A stretch of 64,000 nucleotides of DNA from Streptomonospora salina (GCF_014204715.1 NZ_JACHLY010000001.1:1767001-1831000), one strand, 5' to 3'. Shown: positions 44,685 through 54,719, counted from the first letter of the stretch. Program-made: numbers and translations. Notes: generated from the letters alone by a model not told the origin.

Positions 44685-46034
44685 CTAGCCGGCCACCAGG
44701 TCTTCGCGTACCACGGTGGCCAGGCGCTCGGCGACCTCGCGGGCGTGGGGTTCGGCGGCGGCCTCGACCATGATGCGCACCATCGGCTCCGTCCCGCTGG
44801 GGCGGATCAGCACACGGCCGGTTTCGCCGAGCTCGCTCTCGGCGGCGGTCACCGCGTCGGCCAGCGCCGCCGAGGACTTCGCCCGGGCCTTGTCCACACC
44901 GCGCACGTTGATCAGCACCTGCGGCAACCGGGTCATCACCGTAGCCATCTCGTCGAGCGCCGAGCCGCGCCGGCTCACCGCGCCCAGCAGGTGCAGCGCG
45001 GTCAGCAGGCCGTCGCCGGTGGTGGCGTGGTCGGTGATGACCACGTGGCCGGACTGCTCGCCGCCCAGGGAGTACCCGCCCTCGCGGATGGTCTCCAGCA
45101 CGTACCGGTCGCCGACCGGGGTCTCGACCACGGTGATCCCGGCCGCGCGCATGGCGAGCTTCAACCCCAGGTTGGACATGACCGTGACCACCAGGGTGTT
45201 CTCGGCCAGTCGGCCCGCCTCGTGCAATTCGAGCGCGAGGATGCCCATGATCTGGTCTCCGTCGATCACCGAGCCGTCGGCGGCCACCGCCAGGCAGCGG
45301 TCGGCGTCGCCGTCGTGGGCGATACCGACGTCGGCACCGTGCTCGCGGACCGCCGCGCGCAGCGCGTCCAGGTGGGTCGATCCGCACCCCTCGTTGATGT
45401 TCAGCCCGTCCGGGGCGTCGTGGATGGCGACGACCTCGGCACCCGCGCGCCGCAGCGCCTCGGGGGCGACAGCGGCGGCGGCGCCCTCGGCGCAGTCCAC
45501 CACGACGCGCAGGCCGTCCAGCCGGTGCGGGACCGTGCCGACCACGTGCCGGATGTAGCGCTCGGCGCTGTCGTCGACGGCGTCGCAGACCCGGCCGACC
45601 GCGGCGCCCACGGCCCCCTCGGCCGGTTCCTTGAGCGCGGCTTCGATGTCGTCCTCGACGGCGTCGGGGAGCTTCTGTCCGCCGCGCCCGAAGAACTTGA
45701 TGCCGTTGTCGGGAGCCGCGTTGTGGCTCGCGGAGAGCATCACACCGAAGTCGGCCTCCAGCTCGGCGGTGAGATAGGCGACGGCCGGGGTGGGCAGCAC
45801 GCCCAACCGGACGACGTCCACACCGGCGCCGGCGAGCCCCGCGACGACGGCCGCCTCAAGGAACTCGCCCGAGGCCCGGGGATCGCGCCCCACGACCGCT
45901 TTGGGGCGCGGGCGGCCGCCGTGCCCGCCGGGCAGCACCCGTGCGGCCGCGACGGACAGCTCCAGCGCGAATGCGGCGGTGAGGTCGCGCCCCGCGACCC
46001 CGCGTACTCCATCGGTACCGAATAGCCGAGTCAC
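44685..46034 (-). CDS. glmM: Phosphoglucosamine mutase
   Basis: 449 residues from the GTG at 46034 (GAAGGGG ten bases upstream), which yields the standard [16 protein letters not shown]-terminus. It isomerises glucosamine-6-phosphate to glucosamine-1-phosphate, the step after GlmS toward UDP-GlcNAc. Active-site Ser is in [19 protein letters not shown] (Ala replaces the Pro of the common HNP motif), the metal loop is HDGDADRC, and [15 protein letters not shown] binds phosphate. It lies directly downstream of rpsI, behind a hairpin. Confidence 0.97.
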   Translation of the reverse strand: MTRLFGTDGVRGVAGRDLTAAFALELSVAAARVLPGGHGGRPRPKAVVGRDPRASGEFLEAAVVAGLAGAGVDVVRLGVLPTPAVAYLTAELEADFGVMLSASHNAAPDNGIKFFGRGGQKLPDAVEDDIEAALKEPAEGAVGAAVGRVCDAVDDSAERYIRHVVGTVPHRLDGLRVVVDCAEGAAAAVAPEALRRAGAEVVAIHDAPDGLNINEGCGSTHLDALRAAVREHGADVGIAHDGDADRCLAVAADGSVIDGDQIMGILALELHEAGRLAENTLVVTVMSNLGLKLAMRAAGITVVETPVGDRYVLETIREGGYSLGGEQSGHVVITDHATTGDGLLTALHLLGAVSRRGSALDEMATVMTRLPQVLINVRGVDKARAKSSAALADAVTAAESELGETGRVLIRPSGTEPMVRIMVEAAAEPHAREVAERLATVVREDLVAG

Positions 46035-46204
46035 GAACCAATCGCCCCTTCGTGGGTAGTTGCGATACCGGTCGCATCCGGAACGGGGCCGCGGTCTGCT
46101 GCAGCGGGGGCGGCCTGCGCCCGCGGAACGGGGGACGCGAAGCGCGGTCGGCCGAGATTCCCGTACGCATGCACCGAATGGGGATGGAACCGGCAGAAAG
46201 ACGT

Positions 46205-46250
46205 ACGGCCCGCTCAGACCTCCCGGAGGCCGGGAGGAAAGGCGGGCCGT
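46205..46250 (-). terminator. Terminator after rpsI
   Basis: Outer 9-bp stem (46205-46213 with 46242-46250) enclosing a second 8-bp stem (46219-46226 with 46230-46237). It starts about 45 bp past the rpsI stop, so glmM probably has its own promoter. Confidence 0.6.
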
Positions 46251-46294
46251 GCCCGGATGCGCCGACCGTGGCCGGCGGCACCGCGGAAGAGCGC

Positions 46295-46810
46295 TTAGCG
46301 CTTGGAGTACTGCGGAGCCTTGCGGGCCTTCTTCAGGCCGGCCTTCTTCCGCTCGACCTCGCGGTCGTCGCGGGTGAGGAAGCCGCCCTTCTTCAGCACG
46401 GGGCGGTTGTTCTCGGTGTCCAGTCCGGCGAGCGCACGGGCGAGTCCGTGACGCAGCGCGCCGGCCTGGCCGCTGGGGCCGCCGCCGTTGAGCCGCGCGA
46501 AGATGTCGTAGGCACCGTCGAAGCCGAGCGAGACCAGCGGCTCCTTGATGACCTGCTGGTGCACCTTGTCGGGGAAGTAGTCCTCCAACGGCTTGCCGTT
46601 GACCTTCCACTCACCCGCGCCGGGCGTGATGCGAACGCGCGCGATCGCCTGCTTGCGCCGGCCGGTGCCGGCACCCGGGCCGGAGGCGGTCGGGACGTAC
46701 CCGGCGGCGGCAGCCTCGGGGGTCTCGCTGGTGTACTCAGCGGGGAAGTCCTCGGGATTTCCCTCGATGTCCTGAGTTGCGACGTCTTCGATACCGGTCG
46801 GCTCGACCAC
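46295..46810 (-). CDS. rpsI: Ribosomal protein S9
   Basis: 171 residues. GTG start after GAGGAG. A 48-residue acidic N-terminal extension (Glu/Pro/Thr-rich) precedes the normal S9 core ([25 protein letters not shown]-type, [15 protein letters not shown]) and the invariant C-terminal KAPQYSKR that reaches the P-site tRNA. It lies 35 bp after rplM on the same strand, the universal L13-S9 operon. Confidence 0.97.
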   Translation of the reverse strand: MVEPTGIEDVATQDIEGNPEDFPAEYTSETPEAAAAGYVPTASGPGAGTGRRKQAIARVRITPGAGEWKVNGKPLEDYFPDKVHQQVIKEPLVSLGFDGAYDIFARLNGGGPSGQAGALRHGLARALAGLDTENNRPVLKKGGFLTRDDREVERKKAGLKKARKAPQYSKR

Positions 46811-46845
46811 GGTTCTCCTCGTACTTCCTTCAGTCTCGCGAACGC

Positions 46846-47295
46846 CTAGGCGGGCTGATCGATCTTCTTCAACTCGTAGGGCACCGGCTGCTGCGCCTGG
46901 TGCGGGTGCTCCGCGCCGGCGTAGACCTTGAGCTTCTTGGACATCTGACGGCCCAGGGTCCCCTTCGGCAGCATGCCCTTGACCGCCTTCTCGATGGCCC
47001 GCTCCGGCTGCTTCTCAAGGAGCTCGCTGTAGGCGACCGAGCGCATGCCGCCGGGGTAGCCGGAGTGCCGGTAGGCGCGCTTCTGCTGCAGCTTGTTACC
47101 GGTCAGCGCCACCTTGCCGGCGTTGACCACGATCACGAAGTCGCCGGTGTCGATGTGGGGCGCGTAGTAGGTCTTGTGCTTGCCTCGGAGCAGAGTGGCA
47201 ACGTGGCTGGCCAGCCGCCCCAGCACGACATCGCTGGCGTCGATGACGTGCCACTGACGCTGGACATCGCTGGGCTTAGGGCTGTATGTGCGCAC
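46846..47295 (-). CDS. rplM: Ribosomal protein L13
   Basis: 149 residues from the GTG at 47295 (GAAGG nine bases upstream). Motifs include [47 protein letters not shown] and [12 protein letters not shown]. It is an early-assembly protein of the large subunit and first gene of the rplM-rpsI operon. The leader is about 180 nt if the promoter at 47485-47514 is used. Confidence 0.97.
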   Translation of the reverse strand: MRTYSPKPSDVQRQWHVIDASDVVLGRLASHVATLLRGKHKTYYAPHIDTGDFVIVVNAGKVALTGNKLQQKRAYRHSGYPGGMRSVAYSELLEKQPERAIEKAVKGMLPKGTLGRQMSKKLKVYAGAEHPHQAQQPVPYELKKIDQPA

Positions 47296-47484
47296 GATCG
47301 TAAGCCTTCGTCTCAGTCGGCGGGGCCCATCCCCGCGGACGGAGATGGAGAACTCGATTACTGGTAGGCTGCCGCGCCCGTCGAAGGGCGAGCGGCCGCC
47401 GGATGAGTGCGGAGGATGCGTCACCGGCGCCCACGGATAGAGCATATGGGTGCCCACGGCAACTCAACGCACGAACAGCAGAAT

Positions 47485-47514
47485 ATACTATCGCCCGAAT
47501 GCACTGCCGGTCAA
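47485..47514 (-). promoter_or_regulatory. Housekeeping promoter for rplM-rpsI
   Basis: On the minus strand TTGACC (47514-47509), an 18-bp spacer and TAGTAT (47490-47485) make a good sigma-70 type promoter in an AT-rich patch. The start would be near 47478, leaving an approximately 180-nt leader before rplM. Confidence 0.6.
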
Positions 47515-47868
47515 AACGGCCGTTGATCCTACACTGCCGAGTCATGCACAGACCCGCAGCAGCACGGCGACATGTGAATACTCCGCCTTCCATTATGCCT
47601 TGTCCGGCGAGTGCTTTGTCCGTGCCACCGGCATCCGGCCTCCTCGCCTCCCGCGACGGGCCTGCGGCGGCCCGGGCCCGCGCAGGCCGCCGAGGCCTCC
47701 TAGCGGGGCCGCGGCACGGCGTGCCCGGACGCCGAAGCGTTATCCTCGGGCCCGCACCGTCGATACGACCGGCCGAGCGCGACGCGCACAGCGCCCGCCG
47801 CCGCTCCGTCGCGGCAGCCACCCGGAACCGCCGATAGGAGCGGCGGAAGAGCCGGCGGCCCCGTAGCG
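47515..47868. other. Divergent spacer between the rplM promoter and the Pro-rich protein gene
   Basis: No gene seen. AT-richer up to about 47600, then GC-rich. It should contain the promoter of the plus-strand gene, but no clear boxes were found. Confidence 0.35.
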
Positions 47869-50073
47869 GTGACCCGCCGCCGACCAGCCGACGCCGGCCA
47901 GACCGGCAGGGAGCCTGCGACCGCGACCGCCGTCCCGCCGGGCACCGCGAGACGTCGGGCGCCCGCCCCCGACCCCATCCGCCTCCCCCAGGACAGTCTT
48001 CGGAGTACCGCCATCGCATCGCACCCCAATGATCCCAACGACGGCCCCGGCGCCCCCGACGGACGCCCCGATCCGCGGAACCCGGCCACACCACCGGACT
48101 CCGCTGAGCACTCCGCCGCGTCCTCCGGGCCGCACCAGCCCTACCCGGCCGCCCCGGCGGACGGCGGCGACCTCCTCAGCGGCGCGGCACCCGAGCCGGG
48201 CCCCCCGAGCCCGCACCCCTCGGCCGGCTCCCCTCCCGGGCCGCCGCCGGGCGCGCCCGGCGGCGCCGCCCCTCCGACGCCTCCGGTCGGCCCTTCCGGC
48301 CCCCAGGATCCCGCCGCCCGGACCGGCCAACACCCGCAGCAGCCCCAGCACCCCTCCGGCGGGCAGCCGCCCGTGCCTCCGGGCACCGGCGCACGGCAGC
48401 CGGCGCCGTCGGGACCGCAGCAGCCCCATCCGCCGCACGCCCCCGCCGGCGGACCGCAGCCCTACCAAGCGCCGCAGCCCCCGGGCCCGACCGGGCCGGG
48501 GGGCCAACCCGGCCAACCCGGCCAGCCGCCGGCAGGAGGGCCGACCCAGCCTCCCCAGCCGGGCCGGCCGCACCCCGGAGCCCCGGGACAGCCTCCCGCC
48601 GGCGCAGCTCCCCCGGGGCCGCACCAATCGTCGGGCGGCCAGCAGCCTCCGGGCGCGGCGGGTCCCGGCCCGCAGCATCAGTGGCAGCAGCCCCCGCAGC
48701 ACCGTCCCGGGAGCGGACCGGCCCAGGCGCCGGCCCCGCAGCCCGGCAGCGCACCGCACGGCCCGCCCCAGCCCGGCCAGCCCGGCCAGCCCGGCCAGCC
48801 CGGCCAGCCCGGCCAGCCCGGCCAGCCGCAGCAGCCTCCGCCATCGGGCGGCTACGGCGCGCCCGGCGGCACGCCCCAGCCGGGCGCGCCCCAGGCGCCG
48901 CACCCCGCCCCTCCCCACCAGCCCCCGGGCGGACCGCCGCCGGCGCAAGGCCCTCCTCCCGGGCCGTCGGCCCTCGGCCCGACACCCAGCCCCCAGCAGC
49001 CCCCCCAGCCTCCCCCTGGAGCGGGCGCCCCCGACGGCAACCGGCCTCCCGGGGCCGGGCCGGGTCGGCCGCAGCAGCCGCCCCAGGGGCAGACTCCGCC
49101 GGGCGGCCCCGGCGGCGGGCAGCCCCCGCCGCCGCACGGACCGCCCGGCGGACCGCAGCCGCCCTCACCCGACCAACCCATACAGGGCCGGGTGATGACC
49201 CCCGGCAGCCCCACTCCCGAAGGCGTGGAGGACGAACCGCTGTTCCCCGCGGACTCCGGCGCCTCCACCCAGAACATGAACGCGGTCTCCGGCGACGGCG
49301 CCGCGTCCGCCAACCGGGCCGGCGACGAGTTCGGAGGCCGGCCCATGTTCCGCGGCGACTCCCCCGCGGGCTCGGACGGGCACAGCACCGCCGAAATCGA
49401 CCTGTCCGAGATCGACGACGGGTACGGGGGCCGGGACCGCAGTCTCCTGCCCACCAACACGGTCCTGCTCGTGGCGGGCTTCGTCGCTGTCCTGGCCCTC
49501 GGCGGCGGCGCCGCGTTCTTCGTCGCGACCAGCGGGGCCGGATCCGACGCCGACCTGGCCGCCGGGGAGGTGCCGGACACGCCCGCCGATCTCGAAACCG
49601 GCGACCTGTTCCCCGACACCGTCGACGTCGCCGGACAGTCCTACAGCCTCAGCACCACCGACGACACCGACGAGTGCCCGACCGCCGCCCACGGCGGATT
49701 CGGCGAGGTGCTGGCCGAGAACAGCTGCGTGCAGATCGTGCGGGCCACCTACGTCGCCGAGGACGCGTCGACTGCCGTGACGGTCGGCATCGCCGCCATG
49801 GGCAGCCCCGAAGAGGCCCAGGCGGCCGAGCGCGAGCAGGACCTCGGCTCGTCGAAGTGGTTCGCCGGCCTGCAGGGCGAGGACGGCAGCGGCGCCGAGC
49901 GCATGGACGTCGCCGGCGGCCACGGATCGGGGGCTCGTTGGGGCCCTTACCAGGTCTTCTCGCTGTCCGCGTCCAGTGACGGCCGCGTCAACGACGACCG
50001 CGCCGACGGGATGGCCGAGGTCAGCGAGGACTTCCTGGACGTCCCGCTGGAATCGCTGGGCGGCACCGTCTGA
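47869..50073 (+). CDS. Proline/glutamine-rich single-pass membrane protein
   Basis: Up to 734 residues. The start is uncertain: the GTG at 47869 has no ribosome site, while an in-frame ATC at 48013 lies seven bases after CGGAG. A 400-residue Pro/Gly/Gln-rich, surely disordered region (with GQP tandem repeats) and an acidic stretch precede one transmembrane helix (about 530-552). The outer domain (about 560-734) is conserved-looking and has two Cys (DECPTAAHGG, AENSCVQIV). The type is common in actinobacteria, with a cytoplasmic Pro-rich tail and extracellular sensor-like domain. Function unknown. Confidence 0.8.
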   Translation: MTRRRPADAGQTGREPATATAVPPGTARRRAPAPDPIRLPQDSLRSTAIASHPNDPNDGPGAPDGRPDPRNPATPPDSAEHSAASSGPHQPYPAAPADGGDLLSGAAPEPGPPSPHPSAGSPPGPPPGAPGGAAPPTPPVGPSGPQDPAARTGQHPQQPQHPSGGQPPVPPGTGARQPAPSGPQQPHPPHAPAGGPQPYQAPQPPGPTGPGGQPGQPGQPPAGGPTQPPQPGRPHPGAPGQPPAGAAPPGPHQSSGGQQPPGAAGPGPQHQWQQPPQHRPGSGPAQAPAPQPGSAPHGPPQPGQPGQPGQPGQPGQPGQPQQPPPSGGYGAPGGTPQPGAPQAPHPAPPHQPPGGPPPAQGPPPGPSALGPTPSPQQPPQPPPGAGAPDGNRPPGAGPGRPQQPPQGQTPPGGPGGGQPPPPHGPPGGPQPPSPDQPIQGRVMTPGSPTPEGVEDEPLFPADSGASTQNMNAVSGDGAASANRAGDEFGGRPMFRGDSPAGSDGHSTAEIDLSEIDDGYGGRDRSLLPTNTVLLVAGFVAVLALGGGAAFFVATSGAGSDADLAAGEVPDTPADLETGDLFPDTVDVAGQSYSLSTTDDTDECPTAAHGGFGEVLAENSCVQIVRATYVAEDASTAVTVGIAAMGSPEEAQAAEREQDLGSSKWFAGLQGEDGSGAERMDVAGGHGSGARWGPYQVFSLSASSDGRVNDDRADGMAEVSEDFLDVPLESLGGTV
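48772..48825 (+). repeat. Six 9-bp tandem repeats encoding GQP
   Basis: CCCGGCCAG is repeated six times perfectly within the Pro-rich region, with degenerate copies upstream (48490-48530). Slippage-prone coding repeat. Confidence 0.85.
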
Positions 50074-50081
50074 CGCGGGCC

Positions 50082-50140
50082 GCCGGACATGAACGGGCTC
50101 CGACACCCGCGGCGGGTGTCGGAGCCCGTTCATGTCCGGC
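50082..50140. terminator. Very strong bidirectional terminator
   Basis: A perfect 28-bp stem (50082-50109 with 50113-50140) with a 3-nt loop, between the Pro-rich protein gene and the convergent truA. It is the strongest hairpin in the window. Confidence 0.8.
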
Positions 50141-50209
50141 TCTTCGGCCGGCTGCGCCCTCACCGGCGCCGACGCGACACGGGCGGAGCGGAACGCACCG
50201 CCCGGACGC

Positions 50210-51058
50210 TCACTCCCGCGGCGGGACGGACAGCGTGCGGACCCTGCGGCTGGCGGCCGCCCGTGCCGCCGATTCCTCCGGCGGCGGGTAGCCCACCTCC
50301 TCCAGCGTCAAGCCGTGCGGGGCGACGACGTGCACAGCGGAGTCGCGCACCCCGGCGCCGAGCACCCGCGCGGGCCAGTCCTCGGCACGGCGGCCCTCGC
50401 CCACCGCCAGCATCGCGCCGACCAGCGCACGCACCATGTTGTGGCAGAAGGCGTCGGCCTCGACCGTCGCGGCATAGAGGTGCTCGCCCTCGGTGCGCCA
50501 CTCCAGGCGCAGCAGCTCGCGCACGGTGGTCGCGCCCTCGCGCTTGCGGCAATAGGCCGCGAAGTCGTGTTCGCCCACCAGGCCGTCGGCGGCCCGGTTC
50601 ATCGCCTCGACGTCGAGCGGCCGCCGGTTCCACAGCACTTCGCGGCGCCGCAGCGGGTCCACCCCGCCGGGCGCGTCGCTGACCCGGTAGACGTAGCGGC
50701 GGAACAGCGCGGAAAAGCGCGCGTCGAATCCCTCGGGCGCAGCGCTGACGGCTCCCACACGCACGTCGGGCGGCAGCACGCCCGCCAGCCGCCGCAGCAG
50801 CCGCTCAGGCCCCTCGGCGGCCCGCACGGCTTCGGGAACGTCCAGATGGGCCACCTGCCCGCGGGCGTGCACGCCCGCGTCGGTGCGTCCGGCGACCGTC
50901 AGCCGCACCTGGCCGCGATCGAGCCGCAGTACGCGGCTCAGCGCCGCCTGCAGCTCACCCTGAACGGTGCGCCGACCCGGCTGCTCGGCCCAACCGGAGA
51001 AGTCGGTGCCGTCGTAGGCGATGTCCAGCCGCAACCGGGCTCCGGAACTCTCCCCCAT
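50210..51058 (-). CDS. truA: tRNA pseudouridine synthase A
   Basis: 282 residues. It makes pseudouridine at positions 38-40 of tRNA anticodon stems. Visible: [16 protein letters not shown] at the start, the catalytic Asp in [25 protein letters not shown]-type [13 protein letters not shown] and the C-terminal [10 protein letters not shown]. It is the last gene of the alpha-operon series, but a hairpin (51109-51146) separates it from rplQ, so read-through or its own promoter is needed. Confidence 0.96.
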   Translation of the reverse strand: MGESSGARLRLDIAYDGTDFSGWAEQPGRRTVQGELQAALSRVLRLDRGQVRLTVAGRTDAGVHARGQVAHLDVPEAVRAAEGPERLLRRLAGVLPPDVRVGAVSAAPEGFDARFSALFRRYVYRVSDAPGGVDPLRRREVLWNRRPLDVEAMNRAADGLVGEHDFAAYCRKREGATTVRELLRLEWRTEGEHLYAATVEADAFCHNMVRALVGAMLAVGEGRRAEDWPARVLGAGVRDSAVHVVAPHGLTLEEVGYPPPEESAARAAASRRVRTLSVPPRE

Positions 51059-51108
51059 GCGCGGACCCCATCCTTCCCGGACGCTCCCGCCGCAGGCCCC
51101 CCGACACG

Positions 51109-51146
51109 CAGGTGCCCGGGTCCCTACACCGGGATCCGGGCACCTG
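51109..51146 (-). terminator. Hairpin after rplQ
   Basis: An 11-bp perfect stem (51109-51119 with 51136-51146) whose loop can pair further. It lies 32 bp past the rplQ stop and before truA. Confidence 0.55.
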
Positions 51147-51177
51147 GAGACGCTCTGCGGCGGGATCCGCCGCTTCG

Positions 51178-51720
51178 CTACTTCTCGTCCTCGGCGGAGT
51201 CGGCGGGCTTCTCGGCGCCCTCCGGCTCCTGGGCCGCGGCCGTGTCCTCGCCGGACTCGGCACTGTCGGCCCCGGACTCGGACTCGGCCGGAGCCGTCTC
51301 CGCGGCGGCGGCCTGCGCGGCGGCCTCGGCCGCCTGGCGGGTCGCGGCCGGCGGCGTGGCCGGGCCGGCCTCGACCAGCTCGATCACGGCCATCGGGGCG
51401 TTGTCGCCCTTGCGCGGCCCGATCTTGGTGATACGGGTGTAGCCGCCGGGCCGGTTCTCGTAGCGCGGGCCGATCACCGTGAACAGCTCGTGCACGACAG
51501 CCTTGTCGGTGATCTTGGTCAGCACCTGGCGCCGGGCGTGCAGGTCCCCGCGCTTGCCGAGGGTGATGAGCTTCTCGGCGTAGGGACGCAGACGCTTGGC
51601 CTTGGTCTCGGTCGTCTTGATCCGGCCGTGCTGGAACAGCGACGTCGCCAGATTCGCCAGCATGTGCCGCTCATGTGTCGGGCCGGCCCCGAGACGGGGC
51701 CCCTTGGTCGGCGTGGGCAT
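51178..51720 (-). CDS. rplQ: Ribosomal protein L17 with acidic C-terminal extension
   Basis: 180 residues. The first 120 are normal L17 ([52 protein letters not shown]). The last 60 are a low-complexity Ala/Glu/Ser/Asp tail ([17 protein letters not shown]). Such tails occur in several actinobacteria, and salt-adapted proteins often gain acid. It follows rpoA by 77 bp. Confidence 0.96.
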   Translation of the reverse strand: MPTPTKGPRLGAGPTHERHMLANLATSLFQHGRIKTTETKAKRLRPYAEKLITLGKRGDLHARRQVLTKITDKAVVHELFTVIGPRYENRPGGYTRITKIGPRKGDNAPMAVIELVEAGPATPPAATRQAAEAAAQAAAAETAPAESESGADSAESGEDTAAAQEPEGAEKPADSAEDEK

Positions 51721-51797
51721 TGTGTCGTTCTCCTAGTGGTGCCGGTCGGCCGCCGCACCTCGGCGGGCGGGGCGGCCGACCTTGCGAGGAAGGTCTA

Positions 51798-52823
51798 TCA
51801 GTACTGCTCGGTCTCGACGAAGGCCTCGTCGTCGTCGTCCTCCTCCGCGCCGTAGGAGTCGGCCGCGGTGCTCGGGTCGAATCCGGGCGGGGAGTCCTTC
51901 AGCGACAGGCCCATGTCGATGAGCTTCTGCTTGACCTCTTCGATCGACTTCGCGCCGAAGTTGCGGATGTCGAGGAGGTCCTGCTCGGACCGGGCCACGA
52001 GCTCGCCGACCGAGTGGATGCCCTCGCGCTTGAGGCAGTTGTAGGACCGCACCGTGAGGTTGAGGTCCTCGATCGGCAGGGCCAGATCGGCGGCCAGGGC
52101 CGCGTCCGTGGGCGAGGGCCCCATGTCGATACCCTCGGCGTCGACGTTCAGCTCACGCGCCAGGCCGAACAGCTCGACCAGGGTCTTGCCCGCGCTGGCG
52201 ACGGCGTCGCGGGGACGGATGCTGGGCTTGGACTCGATGTCCACGATCAGCCGGTCGAAGTCGGTGCGCTGCTCGACGCGGGTGGCCTCGACCTTGTAGG
52301 TGACACGCAGGACCGGCGAGTAGATCGAGTCGATCGGGATACGACCGATCTCCTGGCCCGGCTGCTTGTTCTGCGTCGCCGAGACGTAGCCGCGGCCGCG
52401 CTCGACCGTCAGTTCCATCTCCAGTTTGCCCTTGCCGGTGAGGGTCGCGATGTGGAGGTCGGGGTTGTGCACCTCGACGCCCGCCGGCGGAGCGATGTCC
52501 GCGGCGGTGACCACACCGGGCCCCTGCTTGCGCAGGTACATCAGCACCGGCTCATCGTGTTCGGAGCTGATGACCAGCCCCTTGAGGTTGAGGATGATCT
52601 CAGTGACATCCTCCTTCACGCCGGGCACGGTGGTGAACTCGTGCTCGACGCCCTCGATGCGGATGCTGGTGACCGCCGCCCCCGGAATCGAGGACAGCAG
52701 GGTGCGGCGCAGCGAGTTGCCGATCGTGTAACCGAATCCCGGCTCCAGCGGTTCGATGACGAACTTCGAGCGGAACTCGCCGAGGGACTCCTCGGAGAGT
52801 GTCGGACGCTGAGCGATCAACAT
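51798..52823 (-). CDS. rpoA: RNA polymerase alpha subunit
   Basis: 341 residues. The N-terminal assembly domain (about 1-230) starts [13 protein letters not shown] and holds [23 protein letters not shown]. The C-terminal domain (about 250-310) has [20 protein letters not shown] and [16 protein letters not shown], which contacts UP elements and activators. An acidic tail with EEDDDDEAF ends the protein. The preceding gene is rpsK; rpsD, often between them in other phyla, is absent, as in Streptomyces. Confidence 0.98.
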   Translation of the reverse strand: MLIAQRPTLSEESLGEFRSKFVIEPLEPGFGYTIGNSLRRTLLSSIPGAAVTSIRIEGVEHEFTTVPGVKEDVTEIILNLKGLVISSEHDEPVLMYLRKQGPGVVTAADIAPPAGVEVHNPDLHIATLTGKGKLEMELTVERGRGYVSATQNKQPGQEIGRIPIDSIYSPVLRVTYKVEATRVEQRTDFDRLIVDIESKPSIRPRDAVASAGKTLVELFGLARELNVDAEGIDMGPSPTDAALAADLALPIEDLNLTVRSYNCLKREGIHSVGELVARSEQDLLDIRNFGAKSIEEVKQKLIDMGLSLKDSPPGFDPSTAADSYGAEEDDDDEAFVETEQY

Positions 52824-52873
52824 GGTGGATGGTTCCTTTCCCCGGGCCGCCCGCTATATGACGGCCACTGGAC

Positions 52874-52893
52874 GGCCCCGCGGTCGCGGGGCC
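52874..52893 (-). terminator. Hairpin in the rpsK-rpoA gap
   Basis: GGCCCCGC-GGTC-GCGGGGCC, 8-bp stem. It sits where rpsD is found in other bacteria and could tune rpoA expression (attenuator) or process the transcript. Confidence 0.4.
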
Positions 52894-52957
52894 CGATCTG
52901 CCCTGCCCGCCGGCGCCCCGAGGGGCGCGAGAGGCAGTGCGTTCCCGTGCGCCCGAG

Positions 52958-53362
52958 TCAGACCCGGCGGCGCTTGGGCGGACGGCAGCCGTTGTGCGGC
53001 ACCGGCGTGACGTCCTGGATGGAGCCGACCTCGAGGCCGGTGGCCGTGAGGGAGCGGATGGCGGTCTCGCGGCCGGAGCCGGGGCCCTTGACGAAGACGT
53101 CGACCTTGCGCATCCCGTGCTCCTGGGCACGGCGCCCCGCGGCCTCGGCGGCCATCTGCGCGGCGAAGGGGGTCGACTTGCGCGATCCCTTGAACCCGAC
53201 CTGCCCGGAGCTCGCCCACGAGATCACCGCGCCGTTGGGGTCGGTGATGCTCACGACGGTGTTGTTGAACGTGCTCTTGATGTGGGCGTGGCCATGGGAA
53301 ATATTCTTCTTTTCCTTGCGGCGCACCTTGCGCTGAGTTGCCTGACGGCCCTTAGGCGGCAT
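52958..53362 (-). CDS. rpsK: Ribosomal protein S11
   Basis: 134 residues. Canonical: [55 protein letters not shown] and the C-terminal [18 protein letters not shown]. Part of the small-subunit platform that lines the mRNA exit. It follows rpsM by 80 bp in the same operon. Confidence 0.98.
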   Translation of the reverse strand: MPPKGRQATQRKVRRKEKKNISHGHAHIKSTFNNTVVSITDPNGAVISWASSGQVGFKGSRKSTPFAAQMAAEAAGRRAQEHGMRKVDVFVKGPGSGRETAIRSLTATGLEVGSIQDVTPVPHNGCRPPKRRRV

Positions 53363-53442
53363 ACCTGAAAACTCCCAAGATCATCGGTCCGTTCGCGGTC
53401 GCCGGTCGCCTGGTCGCGACGTCGGCGGAGTAGACGGACTAC

Positions 53443-53823
53443 TTACTTCTTGCCGACCTTCTTCTTGCCGGCCACGGTCTTCTTCTTGCCCTTGCGGGTG
53501 CGCGCGTTGGTCTGCGTGCGCTGTCCGTGCACCGGCAGGCCGCGGCGGTGGCGGAGACCCTCGTAGCTGCCGATCTCCATCTTGCGGCGGATGTCGCCTT
53601 GGATCTCACGCCGCAGATCGCCCTCGACCTGGTAGTTGGCGTCGATCCAGTCGCGCAGCTTGACGAGGTCGTCCTCGCCCAGCGCGTGGACGCGGGTCTC
53701 GGGGCTCACGCCCGCATTGGTGAGGGCTTCGACGGCGCGGGTGCGCCCGATCCCGTAGACGTAGGTGAGAGCGATCTCCACCCGCTTCTCGCGGGGGAGG
53801 TCGACGCCGGCGATGCGTGCCAT
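53443..53823 (-). CDS. rpsM: Ribosomal protein S13
   Basis: 126 residues. [26 protein letters not shown] start, [20 protein letters not shown] near the end and a lysine-rich tail ([14 protein letters not shown]) that reaches the P-site tRNA. Small-subunit head protein forming intersubunit bridges. A 210-bp gap with a hairpin separates it from rpmJ. Confidence 0.98.
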   Translation of the reverse strand: MARIAGVDLPREKRVEIALTYVYGIGRTRAVEALTNAGVSPETRVHALGEDDLVKLRDWIDANYQVEGDLRREIQGDIRRKMEIGSYEGLRHRRGLPVHGQRTQTNARTRKGKKKTVAGKKKVGKK

Positions 53824-53917
53824 ATGGGCGAACTCCTCGGTTTCCGTTGCGGAGGTTGTACCCGTCCCACCCTCTCGTCGCCCAAACGACGAGGCCCCGG
53901 CCTCCGACCGGGGGTTC

Positions 53918-53936
53918 TCCCCTCGCTGCGAGGGGA
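53918..53936 (-). promoter_or_regulatory. Leader hairpin between rpmJ and rpsM
   Basis: TCCCCTCG-CTG-CGAGGGGA, 8-bp stem, about 95 bp upstream of rpsM. It could be part of a ribosomal-protein autoregulatory leader or a weak terminator. No known leader class recognised. Confidence 0.3.
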
Positions 53937-54033
53937 TCGGGACAGGCCTGTCAGAACGCCGCCGCGGCCGACCGCGGGGCTGTATGCGGGCGTCAGTGCA
54001 CTGCGCTCACGAGCGCGCCGAGCAGCGGGGGCT

Positions 54034-54147
54034 TCAGCCCTGGCGCTGCTTGTGGCGCGGGTCCGAGCAGATGACCATGATCGTGCCGTGGCGGCGGATC
54101 ACCCGGCACTTGGCGCAGATCTTCTTGACGCTCGGCTTGACCTTCAT
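54034..54147 (-). CDS. rpmJ: Ribosomal protein L36 (zinc-binding form)
   Basis: 37 residues, ATG at 54147 (GGAG five bases upstream), stop TGA at 54034-54036. Sequence starts [21 protein letters not shown] and keeps all zinc ligands (C11, C14, C27, H32 or H33). It binds 23S rRNA in the large subunit. Standard place between infA and rpsM. Confidence 0.96.
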   Translation of the reverse strand: MKVKPSVKKICAKCRVIRRHGTIMVICSDPRHKQRQG

Positions 54148-54213
54148 GGTGGCTCCGAACTCATGGAATTCGTCCGTCGCCGCTACCGCCGGTCGCCCGG
54201 CGACGGCGGCGGA

Positions 54214-54435
54214 CTACTTGTATCGGTAAACGATGCGCCCGCGCGTCAGGTCGTACGGGCTCAGCTCCACGACGACGCGGTCGTCGGGAAGGATGCGGAT
54301 GTAGTGCATGCGCATCTTGCCGCTGATGTGGGCAAGGACCTTGTGCCCGTTGTCGAGCTCCACTCGGAACATTGCGTTGGGTAGGGACTCGATAACGGAG
54401 CCCTCGATTTCGATGGCGCCGTCTTTCTTAGCCAT
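54214..54435 (-). CDS. infA: Translation initiation factor IF-1
   Basis: 73 residues from the ATG at 54435, giving [12 protein letters not shown]; an ATG six codons upstream would add an unusual tail. One S1/OB-fold fills the protein ([48 protein letters not shown]). It blocks the A site during initiation. It starts the infA-rpmJ-rpsM-rpsK-rpoA-rplQ group; a 284-bp gap upstream likely holds the promoter. Confidence 0.97.
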   Translation of the reverse strand: MAKKDGAIEIEGSVIESLPNAMFRVELDNGHKVLAHISGKMRMHYIRILPDDRVVVELSPYDLTRGRIVYRYK

Positions 54436-54719
54436 ATCCTCCACCGGGATCATCCCCGCCGACGGCGGGGAACATACGGAATGACCCGAGCTGTGCGCCC
54501 GGGCACTGCTGAAGCGATAGCGAACACTGAGAGATCAGGTCGACTGCGACAGCAACGCGCGCAGGCGAGCCGACGCGAACGAAGGCGGGCAGCCCGACCC
54601 AACAGCCCGAGTGTGGGCATAGCCATTCTACCCCGCACACGCGGGTGCTGCAGACGCCGCGGCAGCGCCCCGCCCGCCTGCGGCACACGCCCGGCGAGCG
54701 CGCTCGCGCCCGCGAAAGG

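Noticed and set aside
48772-48825. GC-rich 9-bp tandem repeats as a possible origin or iteron array
   Set aside because: In frame (GQP) inside a Pro-rich protein, with no AT-rich unwinding region nearby.
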